DNA of 64,000 nucleotides from the NCBI RefSeq assembly GCF_958298935.1, contig NC_084923.1, positions 33,758,501 through 33,822,500 on the forward strand. Reading direction: 5' to 3'. Positions 1-12,364 of this stretch are shown here, piece by piece. The stretch's first letter is position 1; every line of letters begins with the position of its first letter. This stretch comes from Phragmites australis. Its lineage: Eukaryota > Streptophyta > Magnoliopsida > Poales > Poaceae. Position numbers and translations under genes: made by a program. The notes under the pieces are model-generated. The model worked only from the letters and a program-made list of their open reading frames with translations. It did no database searches and had not been told where the DNA came from.

Positions 1-84
1 TGGCCCGCGCTTGCGAGACCTAACACATATACCACACATGTAGTGCTAAAATTGCTAGCAACCACATATTTAGTCAAGTTTTTA

Positions 85-340
85 TCTGTGGCGAGAAAAA
101 TGTTGAAAGAGCATTTGGAGTCCTACAATCTCGCTTTGCTATTTTATATTGTGGTTGCTAATTTTTGAAACGATCAACTCTTAGTAAAATCATGAATGCT
201 TCATTATATTGCATAATATAATAGTGGAGGATGAAAGGGATTCTTATCAAGGACAATATGACTTCAATTATGATCAAAGGAGAGATCTAGCGTATTTAAG
301 CATATTTGGGATCAATTTGGATGAGATCAGGTGAACGATT
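85..340 (+). pseudogene. PIF/Harbinger transposase, C-terminal remnant
   Basis: The stretch reads as NVERAFGVLQSRFAI, a signature of plant PIF/Harbinger (DDE_4-type) transposases, followed after a frameshift near position 205 by ILHNIIVEDERD, the matching downstream motif. At least one stop codon (near 160) and the frameshift show that it is dead. Upstream coding sequence would lie outside the window. It is unrelated to the 40.9-kb Harbinger start, which is a separate copy. Confidence 0.7.
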
Positions 341-1340
341 AGCCAAGAATGCCAGCTGAAGGATTATCTATGTTACTATTTAATTTATTATTTTGTTGTG
401 AAATAATTAATTTTGAAGCCAATTTGGCAGATTATTTTCATACATAGACATATTCAATTTAGCATGGTTTCCTATCTGAACCAGCTAAAACTCACCACCT
501 AGGCCGATACGAGACCCACTACTGTAAGCATGGCCTAGGCACGACACGAGCCGAGGGCTACCTAGGCCAAGCCAGTACAACCCATCTCGCCAAGCCATAC
601 CTGGGCCAAGGGCGCGGCATGCTGTGCCGACATGGCCTAGCTCGGTTACGCTGCCCCGCCTTATCACCGCCCTACGTCGCCTCACCCCGCCGCCGCCTTG
701 CCCCGCGCCGTCACCTTGCCCTGCCGCGTCGTCCCGCTATCGCCCCGCCCTGCCACCACATCATCCAGCTGCTGCCGTGCCTATCGTGCCAAGGGTCGGC
801 ATGGTACGACTGATCTTAAGTGGATCATGCCTGGACCGAAAGCTCGATACGTGGGCTAGCACGACATAACTCGCTTAGTTAACAACCTGTGTTTAAACGG
901 GTTCGTGCCTAAACAAGCTTGAGCCATGCCGTGTCAGGCCGTCCATTTTACCAGGTCTGAAACTCGTCCATTTGGCCAGATCTAGGACTAGATAAGATGA
1001 ACTATATGTGTTCCATTTATTTTACTATTCTGTTGTATTTAATTTGAAATCAGAGTCTACAATTATTCAAAGTTTAAAATCATTGTTACAAGAAAAAGAA
1101 TGCGCGATTCACCTGGAATGTGCTATATGATTGAAATAGGATGCCAAGGATAGCAATCATACTAGCTCAATATTTATTTTTTAAGGCTCACATTTTTAGC
1201 AGCTACTTATTAAAGACTACGTGTGTTTATATTAGTGTTAATAAGATAATTAACTATATTTAAATAATTATAGTCTTTATTTGTATTGAAGGTTTTAATT
1301 TTTACGTAGGTGCACTCTTCCTTTAGGTCATGCGGTTAGG
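341..1340. other. Intergenic stretch without a recognisable gene
   Basis: AT-rich sequence surrounds a GC-rich block at about 485-880. The block contains repeated CCTAGGC/GGCACGACACGAGCC-like words and runs of CCGC, giving spurious open frames on both strands. It looks like a degenerate repeat and not a gene; no motif, splice pattern or known family supports coding. Confidence 0.4.
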
Positions 1341-3396
1341 AGGACTATCATCGCGCGTTTAACCCATCCCCTCTTTCCCTCCTGTCCTCCCCTCTTTTTC
1401 TTCTCCGGCCTAGATCTGGGTGCGACGAGGGCTCCAGGCGGCCTTCGCCTCTCTGCTTCTCGTCCCATCACTTGACGCACCCTTCTCCCTGCTTCCCCTG
1501 GCTCTCTTCGTGCAGATCGAGCCGCCGCCGCCCAAATAAAGTCGCCGCTGCCAAAATCGAGCCATCTGCGCCCGTAGGGAAGAAGCGGGAAGGATCTACG
1601 CGCGAGCTCCCGTGGCCCGACCCCGCCGCCGAGACGTCTGCCGAGCCATCGCACACGCAGGCAAGTACTCCATTGCTCTTCCTTCTCGCTTCTCTGGTTC
1701 CTGCGCCCGCCGGAGAGAAGAGAGCTCGCCGGATAACAAGGTGTCAACGGGGCTAACAGAGTTCTAAACGGAGGGAGGACGCGAAGGAATCCGGTGGTAT
1801 TTTTGCAATAGGCAAAAAAAAAATAAAAAAAATGATGGTACCGCAGCAAACCGGTTTGGATTGAGTGCTATTTTTTTTCTTTATTTAGGAATTCGTGGTT
1901 GGATCTCAAGGGCAAATCTGGAAAGGTGCAAATTGAGGCGACTCGAAGCCTTTTCCCCTCCTCCTCTGCCCCTTCTCTCTCACCAGTTGTTGTTCCTCAA
2001 CATCCAACCACCTCACCGCCGGCGATCCACCGTAGATTTCAGTCGTTGAGAGGCGTCAACCTCTTTATCTTCCTTCCTATCCTTTGTTGGCACTGGACTC
2101 GCGAGGAGTGGAGATCCATTCGGACCACGACCGATTTCTCCTTCTTTTGGCAAGTAACCCTGGCTTGCTTCGATGGATTGTTCTGGTGGACCTTGTCTTT
2201 GCTGTGACTCTGAGCAATCAATCCCAAATCTTTTTTTGTTTCTCTGCATTCAATTAGCTTCCGATTCGTCTTCTATACTTTGCTATTCGAATTTAATCTA
2301 ATCAAATCTTATCCATCCATCCATGATTTGGGTTAGGTTCTTCTTCAATGCACAAGATCAATATACCTATAGTGAAGTGGGGGTGCAATTTATTTTTCCA
2401 AAAAATTTGCTGAATCTGCGTGCCCCCACGTTGAGCCCGCCCATGGATCTCAGTGCGACCCTGTGACTAGATAGGATCCAAAGTGTATTCGGCCCTTTAC
2501 ATTACAAAAATCATACTAATGTGAGAGTTTGCGAATATCCGAGTAATTAGTTGCTTGCAGGAAAACTTTGCGGAATAGTTTACTAAAGCTATGCGTGTGA
2601 GATTAAGAATATGTGTATGGTCTCTGTTATCAAATTGTGTTTTCTTTCGCAAAAGGTAGGAGTTCTAACTGGACACTTGTCTTATTTCCATAAGAAAGAA
2701 AATGTATAGAAGAGTGCCTGGAAGATTCTTGTGCAAGATTCCAGTGGGGGTCCTTTGTGCATCTGCACCTAGTTCCTTGTTCTTATATTTATTGTTGGTG
2801 ACCGAGCTTGTGATGGTGTTCACCGGTTCTCTTAGAACAAACGCCTGAGCTGACATTCTGAGCTCATTGCTCTTGAGGGTGGATTGAAATTGTATTTGTT
2901 TGAAATGAGATGATTTGAGCATTGTTGAGAGATTCTGTTTTTCTGTTGCACCGTCTATGAGCATCCATTTTAGGTTATCCTTGTTCCCTACAAACTGTTA
3001 GATTAAGCTAGACTACCTCAGTGCAGCAGGTGGCACTGGACAGAATCCATACTATTGTCTTGGAACATTTTTTTAGGATTCTCATGCCCTGTCATGATAC
3101 CACTAACATTGGACGTTTCCTATATGCTTTGGCAAAGTGACATAATTGTTTGTATCAGATGTGACACTGTTTACAGAAGTGTCTGTGCTATCCAGTTAAT
3201 TGGTCAAATGAGGGCTTCACTGGTGGCTAGGAATGTAAAATTTGAAGTATGCCTAGTAGTAGAGGGCAAAGCATTTTAAGAAGTCATCTGCACTATTCAT
3301 CATCTATCAATGTAGCTGCACAACCATGTTGCTTCACGAGGTACTACTTGTAGACTGAACTTCCTAACTTATGTCTAATGTATTATGATCTTGCAG
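1341..3396 (+). promoter_or_regulatory. Probable promoter and 5' leader (non-coding exons and leader intron) of the PTEN2-like gene
   Basis: A pyrimidine-rich, then GC-rich stretch (about 1360-1670) looks like a grass 5' leader exon and ends in a possible donor around CGCAGGCAAGT. A second leader-like stretch lies at about 1890-2150. A good splice acceptor (TTGCAG) ends at 3396, only 54 bases before the main ATG, so a leader intron before 3397 is likely. Exact leader exon limits and the transcription start cannot be fixed from sequence; no clear TATA box was seen. Open frames in this stretch (for example 1472-1756) lack any protein signature. Confidence 0.45.
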
Positions 3397-3423
3397 ATGT
3401 CACATGTTTTTTCTAGTCCCTGA
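3397..3423 (+). CDS. Possible 8-codon upstream ORF in the PTEN2-like leader
   Basis: If the acceptor ending at 3396 is used, the first bases of the leader exon are an ATG that opens an eight-residue frame (MSHVFSSP) and stops at 3421-3423, 27 bases before the main ATG at 3451. Such short upstream frames can lower translation of the main product. This is an inference from position only. Confidence 0.3.
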   Translation: MSHVFSSP

Positions 3424-3450
3424 GAGTAATTAACATTCTATTAGTCAATC

Positions 3451-6400
3451 ATGGAAGAACAGCAAGTCAAGCCATCCGATCTGCTGCCTACTACTTTGGA
3501 CAACCAGGATTCAACTGCAACTCCTCATGTTACTACTGCTAATCCTATTCCTCTGGCTGCTTCATCTGATTCTTCCAGTCAGGTTGCCAGTGTAGATCCT
3601 GCTGCTATTTCTGCACCAACTGCTGCTCCGGCAAAAAATGCTGCAGGACACGAGGCGCCAGCATCCATGTTTTCTACATCTGGTTTGTCCTCCTGGGCTA
3701 AGAACCTGAAAATTCCTCAGCCTTCGCCAGGTCAAGAATCGCCAACAGGAAAGAATACCTTCGCTCGTTTTACGAGTGGCCTTGGATTGCGTTTGTCTCC
3801 AAAAGCTGCACAGCAAGATGAGAGTGCTGAAGGAAGCTCCTCCCCAACAACAGCACAGTCTGGTGTTTTTGGTTCTTTGACAAAAGGCATTGTGGATTCC
3901 TCTAAAAATGCTGTAAAGGCAGTGCAAGTCAAAGCTCGCCACATGGTCTCACAGAATAAAAGAAGATATCAGGTACTTTAATTTCTGCAGGGGCATCTGA
4001 AATTTGATCAAAAATTGATATCTTCAAATACTTTCAGTTCTCGTAGAGTAACATGATCTGGCCACAAGCATTCATCCATCACCTTCTCTGATAGAATTCA
4101 CAGTTTTGTTGAGCTTTCATTTCTTGAAATCTGAACAGAACAATGTCTTGGAAAAACTTGATGCATAGTTTGCCTTTGTGTCAACATCCATCCATGTCAA
4201 CAATTGTCATCTTAGTTCTAGACAATAGTCTATTTGCTCATATTTAACTTGCAGAGTGCAGACACCAGTCACATTTAAGAAATTGTCACATTTTGTGTTT
4301 CTATCTATGTTCTCAACATCCCTAGGCGATAGGCAGGTGGTGGGTTGGTGCTTAGCGCCTAAGAAGGCTAGCCAGCTACTTTTTTGAACAGTAGTTTCTG
4401 TGTGAGTGGTGATCTTGTTTTGTGCCTTTTGATGATAGTAAATCATCTGTTTTATGTACTTTGATATAAACAACATGGGAGATTCTATATTGGGAGAAGG
4501 GAGAACTTGTGAACTTCCAGGAACAATAATCATTATTTTGATGCTGTCTATTGACCTTTTTATAAATCATGTGGAGGTTGATTGTTGTTATCAACACCTG
4601 ATTAAGAATTCTATGTCAAATCATCGGAATGTTGATCCCCTAATTGATTGTTTTTCCTAGATTTAATATAAAGGGAAAGCTCTATTGATTTGATTCTGTT
4701 GCCTATGCAGGAAGGAGGGTTTGATTTAGATATGACATATATTACAGAGAACGTAATTGCTATGGGTTTTCCTGCTGGTGATCTGAGCTCAGGGCTTTTT
4801 GGATATTTTGAGGTCAGTGTACTGACAAGACTCAAACTTTGCTTATAGCTTGTTCTTTTTTATTTGCCCCATGAAAAAGTAAAGGAATATTTTTATTGTA
4901 GGGTTTCTACCGCAATCACATGGAGGAAGTCATCAGGTTCTTTGAAATGCACCATAAGGTAATTTTTGCTCTTTATCGAGTTTCTTAACATATATGCTTC
5001 CCAGGTGACCAGTTTCAGATTGGTTGTACTGCTCCATTACATGAATATCTTGTCCATTTTCTTCTTTATGCATCCATAAACACCAACATACCTTGAACTT
5101 GCTGCATTGACTTAATATTATTAATGTAAAACGAGCCTGCTTCCTTTTTTGGCAAAAATGGTCTAGGTTCAACAGAGCTTGCTGCTTCTTAGTTCACCCA
5201 TCCGAGAATGATACAGGAATAACTTGTGAAGGACATTCTACAGGATGTAATATGGTTTACATTTGGCCTTCCCTGAGCAGTCTATTCGTTGTTCAATAAT
5301 GGCATTCATTTTGAAAACGGAAATATGAATGTGGTTTGGCATTTATTTGATTCATATTCGATCCATTTTCACCCTTACAGAGCATTTAACAGCCTAGTTG
5401 TATTAAAGAACTAAGAACTGAGGGCCCCGGAGAGGAGCATGCCCACCCGGGCTCGAACACGGGTGCTCACTTTAGGAGGGGGTCTCCTCCGTTATCCCTA
5501 AAAAAAAGGGGTGGAAAAACCAAGGACTGTTTCATGGGATCTCATCTTCTCTGCCATCGTTATTATACATATTAACTATGTCATAATTATTTGAAATATG
5601 CATGTTTTTTCATTGCATGAGCACTATATGATCATTTGGGAAGATGCTTATTTATTTTGTCCACAACATGGCACACTAAATTATATGGTTATCTGTTTTA
5701 ATGTGTGTAACACATGCTTCATTCTGTAGTATATATTTTCTATGCATTTTCAGGATGCCTTTCCCCCTCTTTGTACCACTGTACAGTTTTTTTTTCTTCT
5801 GAAAAAGAAAGAAAGTGTGCTTAAGAGCAACAGTTTTCTAGTTACTCCAGTATTCAAACTAATTAGGCAACTCTAGACTTAAATTATAAAAATGAACTCA
5901 CGTTTGCAGGCTTATCTTCTTGTAGAGTACTGAGAAATGTCAGTAAGGAATGTTGAACAATTCATGCATTTTAGCCTCATAATTTAATTATTAATTTACA
6001 GGGGAAGTATAAGGTGTACAACCTTTGTTCTGAGAGGCTATATGATGCATCTCTTTTCGAAGGAAAGGTATGGGTTGCTTACTATTTTGTATTTGTTCTG
6101 TCTATTTCATATTTATCATGCACACATATTGCATGACACGCCCACTCACTAACAAAGAAAGATACTAAAAACTCGTGGTACATCTGTTGATGTATAAAAT
6201 CAGTTTTCTTAACATAGTTAGGTAATTTGACAATCAGTTGTTGATGTTTTTGAAAAATCTTCTAATGGTTTCAAGTCAAGTTTGTCATTCAACACTTCTG
6301 TTGTACTTGATCATCTATAACTTTGGAATCTTAAGCATTGTAGCATGATGAATTTCTTGGTCTTTTTATTGAATATATTCAAATTTTGTGTGCATATTTC

Positions 6401-9400
6401 AGGTGGCGTGCTTCCCGTTTGATGATCATAACTGTCCTCCAATACAACTTGTCATATCATTTTGCCATAGTGCCTACTCATGGTTGAAGGAGGATATAGA
6501 AAATGTCGTGGTTGTCCATTGCAAAGCTGGGAAGGCAAGAACAGGATTGATGATCTCAAGCCTTCTACTGTTCCTAAAGGTAAAGTTAGCATGCACTAAA
6601 TGCAATCAGAATAATACCTGCAACAAATTCTTTACCAAATTTCTTACATTTGAGTTTCTTTTCTTTTTGTAACGGACAGTTCTTTCCTACTGCTGAGGAG
6701 TCCATTGAATACTATAATCAGAAAAGATGTGTAGATGGAAAAGGTCTTATTCTCCCAAGTCAGATTGTGAGTGACCCTCAATATTATACAAATTTATTCG
6801 TATAACCTAGTCTCTATTGTTCTGAATATGTTGGAAAAAACTACAGAGATATGTGAAGTATTTGGAGCGCATCTTAAATTACTTCAATGGTGAAAATCAG
6901 CCACCCCGCAGGTCTTTATACTTTTTCAACCATGGTGTCAATATGATATGCATGTATATTGTGCTTTAGTAATTAAGCATGTGATTACACTTTCCAGGTG
7001 TATGCTTAGGGGATTTCGTCTTCATAGATGCCCATATTGGATTAGGCCATCAATTACAGTCTCTAATCACAATGGTGTGTTTCTTCATTTCATTGGAACT
7101 GATTTCCATGCGCCATGCTATAGTAATTTAGTAATATAATTCTTGTTGTGTTTTGATATCTTCTCTTGCATCAAGTAATAAATCTGTTATGCAGGTGTCC
7201 TTTTTTCTACAAAGAAGCATCCAAGAACAAAAGAACTTATGGTAGGCATGTTCATTTCATAAATAATTCTTATTCGTGTTCAGTAGCTTTGCTAACTTTT
7301 GTGCTCACTAACTTTTAGTTTAATAGTTTCTTGAGTAAATTTCATTTTGGACCATGTATTATTGTACTTGGTGCACTTTGAACCACCTTTAATAACAACT
7401 TCCACTTTGAACTATATATTTGATGCTTATCTTTCAGTATACACCAGGTTTAAGGAATAGGCCTTTGACCATGCTCAGTGACGAGCTGTTCCATCCACCT
7501 CAACTCTACGTATTCATCTGGGAGGGTGGACTGCTATTTCCAGACCAAGCTTTGTTCCTCTCGATTCATTCTTCATTGCTTGCTTTCCGTTTGGCCTCAA
7601 GTTGCTAAAGCCTCCTCTTCATATCGTGTAGGATAGTATCGAGTTTATGGTGTTGTCGACCATCAAAACGTCAACATCCTGCATGTAATCTGACCCTCTG
7701 ATTACCTATTCGCTAGCATTGCAGAGATAGGCGTCGAGCCGATGGCGAGGTAGACATGGTTGGGGTGGTGCGGTAGTGCAGATGGTGACTTGAGGAGAGG
7801 CGGTGACAAGTTAGACATGGCTGGAGAGGAGCAGCTGTGAAGGCTACAACATACGGTAGCGGTGTTTGCGAGGAATATATGCAGAGTGGAGGCTCAATAT
7901 GGAGAGACGGCTCTAAAACTTTGAGACCAAATGGGAAGCAAGCATCGAAGAATGAACTGAGAGGAAGAAAGCTTGTGCGGGAAATAATAATCCAACGTCA
8001 CAGTTGAATCCGTGTAGCTGAGGTGGATGGAATTGCTTGTCACATGAGCACGGTCAAAGGTTCAATCCTTAGACACGGTGCAAACTGAAAGATTAGCGTA
8101 AAATATATGGTTCAAAGTGACACCTATTATTAAATGTGGTTCAAAGTGCACTAATATATGGTCCAAAGTGAAATTTGCTCTAGTTTCTTGTTCATCCAGT
8201 TTGCTATTAGAATATTTGAGTAGATTTCCCAAATTATGGATCTGCCTATTTTGATGCCTGTTTTGCATAGTTAGTAATGGTGCCCACATATCGACATCTA
8301 TGTTTTTATGTAACAATACTAAATAAAGGAATATCTCGTTTTGGAGTGATATCCTCTTTAAATGTAGCTAGTTTCATTTGCTACAACTGGAAGCAATCCA
8401 AGGGACCAAAATAACTAGTACCAATGTGTTGTATCTTTACATGGCTACATATGAAGAATAAATATAAAAGGAAAAAAAATACTGCATTATTTTCTGTATT
8501 TCTCTGGACATAAATAACAAAGAAGCCATTCTCTGAATGAAGCTTCTCCATCCTGTTTCTCAAACACCATAAATATGAAAAAAGTTCTCTTATTCTTCTG
8601 TGACCTTACAGTATGACATGTGGAAACTAATATCTACTACTATAGATATTTATTGTCAATTTATTTGATCTATCCATTCTTTTATGCTGAATTTGTGGAA
8701 TTTATTCCTCTGTAATCTCCATGGAATACTAAATTTATTATCATGCTTTCAGCCAGAAGATTTCTGGTTTAGTGCACCAAAGAAGGGGATTATGGTTTTT
8801 GCATTGCCTGGGGAACCTGGTTTAGCAGAGGTAGCTGGTGATTTCAAGATCACTTTTCATGATCGACAGGGAGATTTTTACTGGTGAGCTCCATGTAGTA
8901 ATGATATTGTATTATTTCCTGGATAGACCTGTGCTTCTATTGCTTAATGGGTTCATTTTCTTTTTATTGGCATGAGTTGTCAGTTGCTTGTACATGTATA
9001 TAACTACATATTATTTCAATTGGATGGCACCAAAATTTTATATTGGAAACTTGGAAAAAGTTATTGTCTCGATATGTAGTTCCAATTCTTCCCGTGCCCT
9101 TTTCAGCTGGCTAAATACAACAATGATGGAGAACAGGTTGACTTTGAATCCAACTGATCTTGATGATTTTGACAAGGTAAATGCTACTTCATTGTTGATT
9201 GTATCCATATTACTTTGTTTGTGAATAGCGAATATTAAACTATTTAACCAGACGTGTCACTAAGTCCCCAGTTCTAATGTGTTCACACGTTTGTTCTTGT
9301 GCTGTTGGAATCAGATGCTAGACACTCATTTGTTTAAACGTCTTAAGGTTGATGTTCACCATACCTTCTAGTTGATGCCTGTGGTCTTATTTCTAATTTA

Positions 9401-10249
9401 CTTTGTATTTTCAAGTCAACTTTTTGCTCCAGGCATTGCCATACTGAATATTGTGTAGCTGCGAGGTCAAGGAAGCTGAATTTGTAACTGAGTTTATGTT
9501 TTTCTTTGTCTGTGCGTAAACATTTTATTATCAGTAGGTGAAGATAGCATACATATTACCATTTACCAATGATTAGTTATTTATCTAATGATTGCATATT
9601 TGCACTTTCTGTTATTAGTTGCTGAGTCAGCACAAAAATGCTGTGTTTACCTCCTTTTTTTAGACTTCAGACTGACATACTATATTATTTTATCCAGAGA
9701 AAACTGCCATCACCTGGGTTCCAGGTTGAGGTTGTTCTGGTAGATTATGATGGCTCACAACCACCCAAACCAAAACCAGCTGCTGGACCTGCTGATAACA
9801 AATCTGGTGCTGATTCCTCGGCTAGCACGGTTGCGAAAGAAAATAATCCTGCACCTGCAGAATCCAACAAGGGAGCTGGAAGCCATGATAAAGATGAAGT
9901 TTTCTCTGACAGTGAAGGGGAAGATGGATCATCCAAGGGTAGGAGGGAGAAGCACGCCAGCAGTGCTCAAGGCATTGCAAATGCTGCTAAGCCATCTGAA
10001 ACAAGCGCTGTGCAAAAGGAGGCATCAGCTGCTGCTAGCAGAATCGAGAAAGTAGTTATAACCAGCGAACAAGGAACTACAAATGCACCTGATGCTACAT
10101 CTCTCAAAACTGAAGTTAGCAGCAAGAGCAGGACCACAACAGCACCGCCCCCAGCTGTTGAATCTTCTAGCATGAGCGAATTCAAGGCGATTGCTGCAGA
10201 TGCCTCGGTGTTCTCATTTGGAGATGAAGATGACTACGAAAGTGAATAG
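3451..10249 (+). CDS. PTEN2: PTEN2-type phosphatidylinositol 3-phosphatase / dual-specificity phosphatase
   Basis: Twelve coding exons with GT-AG borders: 3451-3972, 4711-4812, 4902-4958, 6002-6067, 6403-6579, 6680-6766, 6847-6911, 6998-7074, 7195-7241, 8753-8883, 9107-9176 and 9698-10249. All phases agree, giving about 650 aa, close to Arabidopsis PTEN2 proteins (about 610-630). Residues 1-174 are a Ser/Ala/Pro-rich tail typical of the plant PTEN2 class. The phosphatase domain begins near GFDLDMTYIT, has the general-acid loop FPFDDHN (Asp257) and the P-loop HCKAGKARTG (residues 288-297, Cys289 nucleophile, Arg295). A C2 domain follows (about 375-480, with FYCWLNTT), then an acidic Ser/Ala-rich tail ending DEDDYESE. 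PTEN removes the 3-phosphate of phosphoinositides at membranes; plant PTEN2 also binds phosphatidic acid. No coding damage is visible. The numeral 2 rests on the long N-terminal tail and the P-loop wording. Intron 9 carries a transposon. Confidence 0.93.
5395..5525 (-). repeat. SINE-like segment in PTEN2 intron 3
   Basis: On the minus strand the segment contains GTTCGAGCCCGGG, resembling the pol III B-box consensus (GGTTCGANNCC), with a T/A run (AAAAAAAA on the plus strand at about 5500) at one side. GC content jumps sharply relative to the AT-rich intron. No target duplication was defined and the A-box is uncertain. Confidence 0.3.
7333..8180. mobile_element. Non-autonomous Mutator-like foldback element in PTEN2 intron 9
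   Basis: The two ends are long inverted repeats. GAG(T/C)AAATTTCA(T/C)TTTGGACCAT reads inward from both ends, and similarity continues for roughly 290 bases per arm (for example CCATCCACCTCA at about 7493 and its complement near 8020). A perfect 9-bp duplication TAGTTTCTT flanks it at 7324-7332 and 8181-8189. Nine-base duplications with long terminal inverted repeats are the mark of Mutator-like elements. The 260-bp centre contains no transposase. It lies wholly inside an intron, so the phosphatase reading frame is untouched. Confidence 0.88.
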
Positions 10250-10560
10250 CCACTTTTATGGGCGATTGGTTCACATTGTACAGTTTGGTGCCTCTGGGAC
10301 CATCACAGAATGCTGGTTCGAAGTAACCGGGCAGAGAAGATGAACAAAGTTTATTCATTCTTGCATTTTGTTTTCACTGTAGAATTTTCATCAATATGTG
10401 ATGTATCCAGACGAACTTGTTGTAACCAACCACACCAGGACTGAACTTCGTTGATACCTCGTATGTGTTTACAGAAAGACGTTGTACATGAACTTTTTAC
10501 GATGTGATTACTGTTGTCAGAGTTAAGTCTTCATGGTGCATGGATTGATGAAACATGATC
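10250..10560 (+). other. 3' untranslated region of the PTEN2-like gene
   Basis: Sequence after the TAG stop at 10247-10249 is non-coding, T-rich, and has no repeat signature. It is the expected place for the 3' UTR. The polyadenylation site cannot be fixed, though AT-rich stretches near 10,480-10,590 are candidates. Confidence 0.5.
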
Positions 10561-12112
10561 CTTTGTTTGCTCCCTTTCCTATAAATTTTGTGGTGTGGTT
10601 ATTAATCTTTTCTGTGGCACATTTATCTTTTTACCTGTGAAGTATTTATGATATGACCAACCCAAAGCTAGGTGTGAACATGACTCTTCTTGTTGCAAAC
10701 ACTGCTCTGAAAGCACTCCATTCACTGACGTATCCGATTGAGATGTGTTCCAGTGGCAACTACAGTTTGGGCGTTTTGAATAGCTAATCTTATATTCGAG
10801 GTCGGATCAGTAGCTAATCTGTTCCTATATCTAGTGAACACTCCCTAAAAAATTATTGCCAAGTTTTTAAAAATTGTTGATCTAGGTTTCAAGTAATGTT
10901 GAACTAGGTCTCAAAGTTGTTGCCAAGTTATAAAAAATTGCTGAACTGACTAGTTTTCAGATTTTTTATTGGTTTTAGAAATTCTTTTATTAGTTTTCAG
11001 AGATTGCTAAACTAGGTTAAACTATTTCTACTGGTTTTCGAAATATTTTATGTGGTTACTCTGTTTGTACTAACTTGTAATTGCAGTGAATTTGTCTACC
11101 GATATGCTATAGCACGATCAGGTGCCATTTTCATTTCATCCAACATGACATTTAGAGGAAAGATTACTCGGCTTATATTGAAAGCCAATTAAGGTGTTTC
11201 GTAGCTAGCAACAGAGTGCTTTGTTGTTCATCGAAATCAGAAGAGAAAACGATGCTTTTGGAGTTCTTTTGAGAAAACTGTTTTAGAAGCAAAGCACACT
11301 GACACTAGACATGCGTCAGAGACTTGGAGCTTCTCCTTATCCCAAGGGTTTTAAAGAGAAAAGTAGAGTCCTCAAAGTTTATCCGAGTTTGGTTTTCTTG
11401 TGTATGACATCCGGAACATAGAAAGGAAATAGCTTACATCCGAGATTGAACCCATCTGCCCATGTCTGATAGAGATGACAACAGTAGTTGTGCATCAACC
11501 TAGAGATCTGCAACGGCAGCGCGAGGTAGCCGAGAGCACTCGTCCATGAGCACGATAGGGGTCCACCATTGACGGGTCGTGGAGGTCCTGGATCGACACT
11601 GGGGATCGAACGTTTTGTGACACCAGGGTTGAGTGGGGCCGGGGCCCAGTGAGCACCTTTGACGAGGCTCCTTCGGGAATCGCCACACTCCTTCCTTTTT
11701 CACTAGCTATGGATTGATACCATGGGTAAAAGCACGGACGGGCTTATATTGAAGGTGGAGTGCATAAAATACTATGTAATTTTGTGTTTTTCAGCGATTT
11801 ATTATATGTATTAAGCTCATAGGATACTCTCTAGCCTAACAGTAGGATACCGAATCTCTAGTCTAACAAGTAGGACACGATTATTTTTGTTCTGGACCTG
11901 TTACTGGGTAAAAGGAGATAAATCATTCAGTTCGGCAAAGACAGCTTAACTAGGGCCTTCTAATTTTTTTTTTCTATATTTCAAATTAAATTAGGGACAA
12001 ATTCAAACGATATGAGAAAGTTTGAGGATCCAGATGATGGAAATTTCGAAACATCAAAGACCAAACTAAGCCTCAGGTAAAATTTTAAGGACCCAATTGG
12101 CTATATATTCTA
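10561..12112. other. Intergenic, no gene seen
   Basis: A degenerate A/T-rich block at about 10,845-11,060 repeats words such as TTGTTGAACTAGGT and TTGCCAAGTT. A GC-richer patch lies at 11,490-11,700 with short spurious frames on the minus strand. No coding family, RNA gene or complete mobile element was recognised. Confidence 0.4.
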
Positions 12113-12364
12113 CTTCCTCTGATCCCTATGAAAGTTCATCTAGCTCTTTTCACAATACATTAAATATAAGTCCATCTGCAACTCTAATATATCTTTTTAT
12201 ATCTACTTTTCTGTTTTGCCCCTTATAAATGCACCTAATCAATGAAGTAAACAAGTCAATCATCTTAATAATAATGAATGAATGAAGGGTAATAGGGTCT
12301 TTGTATCATCTACTTAATTCATGGGCATAAGTCGAAATTGATTTATATAAGGGATCAACAAAAG
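12113..12364. mobile_element. Stowaway-like MITE
   Basis: A 252-bp AT-rich segment with imperfect terminal inverted repeats: CTTCCTCTGATCCCTAT at the left, and CTTTTGTTGATCCCTTAT on the complementary strand at the right. TA dinucleotides lie immediately outside both ends (12,111-12,112 and 12,365-12,366). Length, TA duplication and the CTnCCTnnGATCCC terminus fit Stowaway (Tc1/mariner) MITEs. Confidence 0.6.

Noticed and set aside
485..869. Overlapping GC-rich open frames on both strands
   Set aside because: They follow from repeated CCGC/GGCC composition; no start context, domain or splice pattern supports a gene.
1472..1756. 94-codon plus-strand frame in the PTEN2 leader
   Set aside because: Low-complexity Pro/Ser/Arg translation in a GC-rich leader exon, crossing a likely donor site.
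9747..10055. Alternative-frame ORF within the last PTEN2 exon
   Set aside because: Shadow of the true frame, which is open to the end, in phase with the upstream exons and carries the expected acidic tail.
11495..11703. Minus-strand frames in the 11.5-kb GC-rich patch
   Set aside because: No recognisable motif, and two overlapping frames of similar length suggest chance.
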